NCBI RefSeq assembly: GCF_900129935.1
Contig: NZ_FQXJ01000035.1
Coordinates: forward strand, 1-34,039
Source: Desulfosporosinus lacus DSM 15449
GTDB taxonomy: Bacteria; Bacillota; Desulfitobacteriia; Desulfitobacteriales; Desulfitobacteriaceae
DNA length: 34,039 nt
Reading direction: 5' to 3'
Part shown: positions 33,691 to 34,039 of the stretch, piece after piece
How positions within the stretch are numbered: the first letter of the stretch is position 1
Layout of the letters: the number at the start of each line of letters is the position of its first letter
The notes under the pieces: generated by a model
The model's input: only the letters and a program-made list of their open reading frames with translations
Told to the model about the DNA's origin: nothing
Database searches by the model: none
Position numbers and translations under genes: made by a program

Positions 33691-33718
33691 TAAAATCATC
33701 CCGAGAGTCTATCAGAAT

Positions 33719-34039
33719 TTAACAACAATCTACTCCCAAAGCAGTCCAGGTCTGAATACCGACGATTCCATCCGTAACTAGACCCATACACTCTTGGAAA
33801 GCAAGGACAGCCGCTCTAGTAATAGGTCCAAAGATCCCATCAACATTGCCCGCATAGAACCCTCTTGTTTTCAAGAGTCCTTGCAGTTTTACTACTGCTG
33901 GTCCAATGCTCCCTTGTTCAAGAGTAGGACATTGATTTCCCGGCGGCGGGGTTGGTGTATGACAATCTACGCCCAGTGCAGTCCAGGTTTTTATCCCGAC
34001 AATTCCATCTTGCGCCAATCCCATGCTCCCTTGAAATGC
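33719..34039 (-). CDS. peptidoglycan-binding repeat protein (3' part, runs out of window)
   Basis: 106 residues visible; the frame stays open to base 34039, so the start is outside. Two PG_binding_1 units are seen: the end of one (AFQGSMGLAQDGIVGIKTWT, then ALGVDC), a Pro-rich linker (HTPTPPPGNQCP) and a full second unit (PTLEQGSIGPAVVKLQGLL ... GIFGPITRAAVLAFQE ... GIVGIQTWTALGVDCC). Such repeats bind the cell wall and usually sit beside a hydrolase or spore-cortex enzyme domain, which would lie upstream. An internal ATG at 34024 should not be taken as the start. Exported in all known cases. Confidence 0.88.
   Translation of the reverse strand, partial: AFQGSMGLAQDGIVGIKTWTALGVDCHTPTPPPGNQCPTLEQGSIGPAVVKLQGLLKTRGFYAGNVDGIFGPITRAAVLAFQECMGLVTDGIVGIQTWTALGVDCC

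Overview
The window looks like a chromosomal segment of an anaerobic, AT-rich endospore-forming Firmicute, most like Desulfosporosinus/Desulfitobacterium (Peptococcaceae). This is an inference from strong AGGAGG-type ribosome binding sites, frequent TTG/GTG starts, TTGACA-N17-TATTAT promoters, a GEMM-I riboswitch ahead of a chemoreceptor gene and the overall protein style. No rRNA or tRNA gene and no CRISPR array was seen.

Layout. 1-3300 is a patchwork of small genes and decayed DNA: a transposase scrap, a 256-bp MITE-like element, a membrane-anchored rhodanese, a small secreted DUF2680-type protein, a divergent HxlR regulator/flavoprotein pair, and the 3' end of an mgtC-like gene. A half-size ABC exporter follows (3303-5039). 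From 16009 down to 5042 runs one long minus-strand chemosensory operon: TetR regulator, CheY, CheA, CheW, a 4HB-type MCP, CheR, CheB, a multi-PAS hybrid histidine kinase and a single-domain response regulator. It has a clear sigma-A promoter and a palindrome in the 5' leader that may be the TetR operator.

16301-22788 holds a secreted DUF4352 protein, a MocR/PdxR-type regulator divergent from a pyridoxal kinase with the expected three-site operator, a soluble chemoreceptor and a UvrD/PcrA-like helicase. The MocR protein lacks the PLP-binding lysine. 22976-26866 holds a thiolase and an acetyl-CoA synthetase; the synthetase has a long C-terminal extension that appears to be cut by a one-base shift in a T5 run. 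27088-29186 is a MarR / DUF169 / flavin reductase group.

29258-32830 is a possible second-messenger unit on the minus strand: a membrane diguanylate cyclase with intact GGEEF and I-site, then a GEMM-I riboswitch with a terminator, then a Cache-HAMP chemoreceptor. The right end contains a radical-SAM gene fragment, an unrecognised plus-strand ORF and the 3' end of a peptidoglycan-binding-repeat protein that leaves the window.

Signal transduction dominates: three chemoreceptors, a complete CheA/W/Y/R/B set, a hybrid kinase, a diguanylate cyclase and five one-component regulators. No flagellar gene is present, so whether the che operon drives motility or another output cannot be told from here. 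Several start codons were moved from the longest frame to the one with a proper ribosome binding site; each case is explained in its entry.
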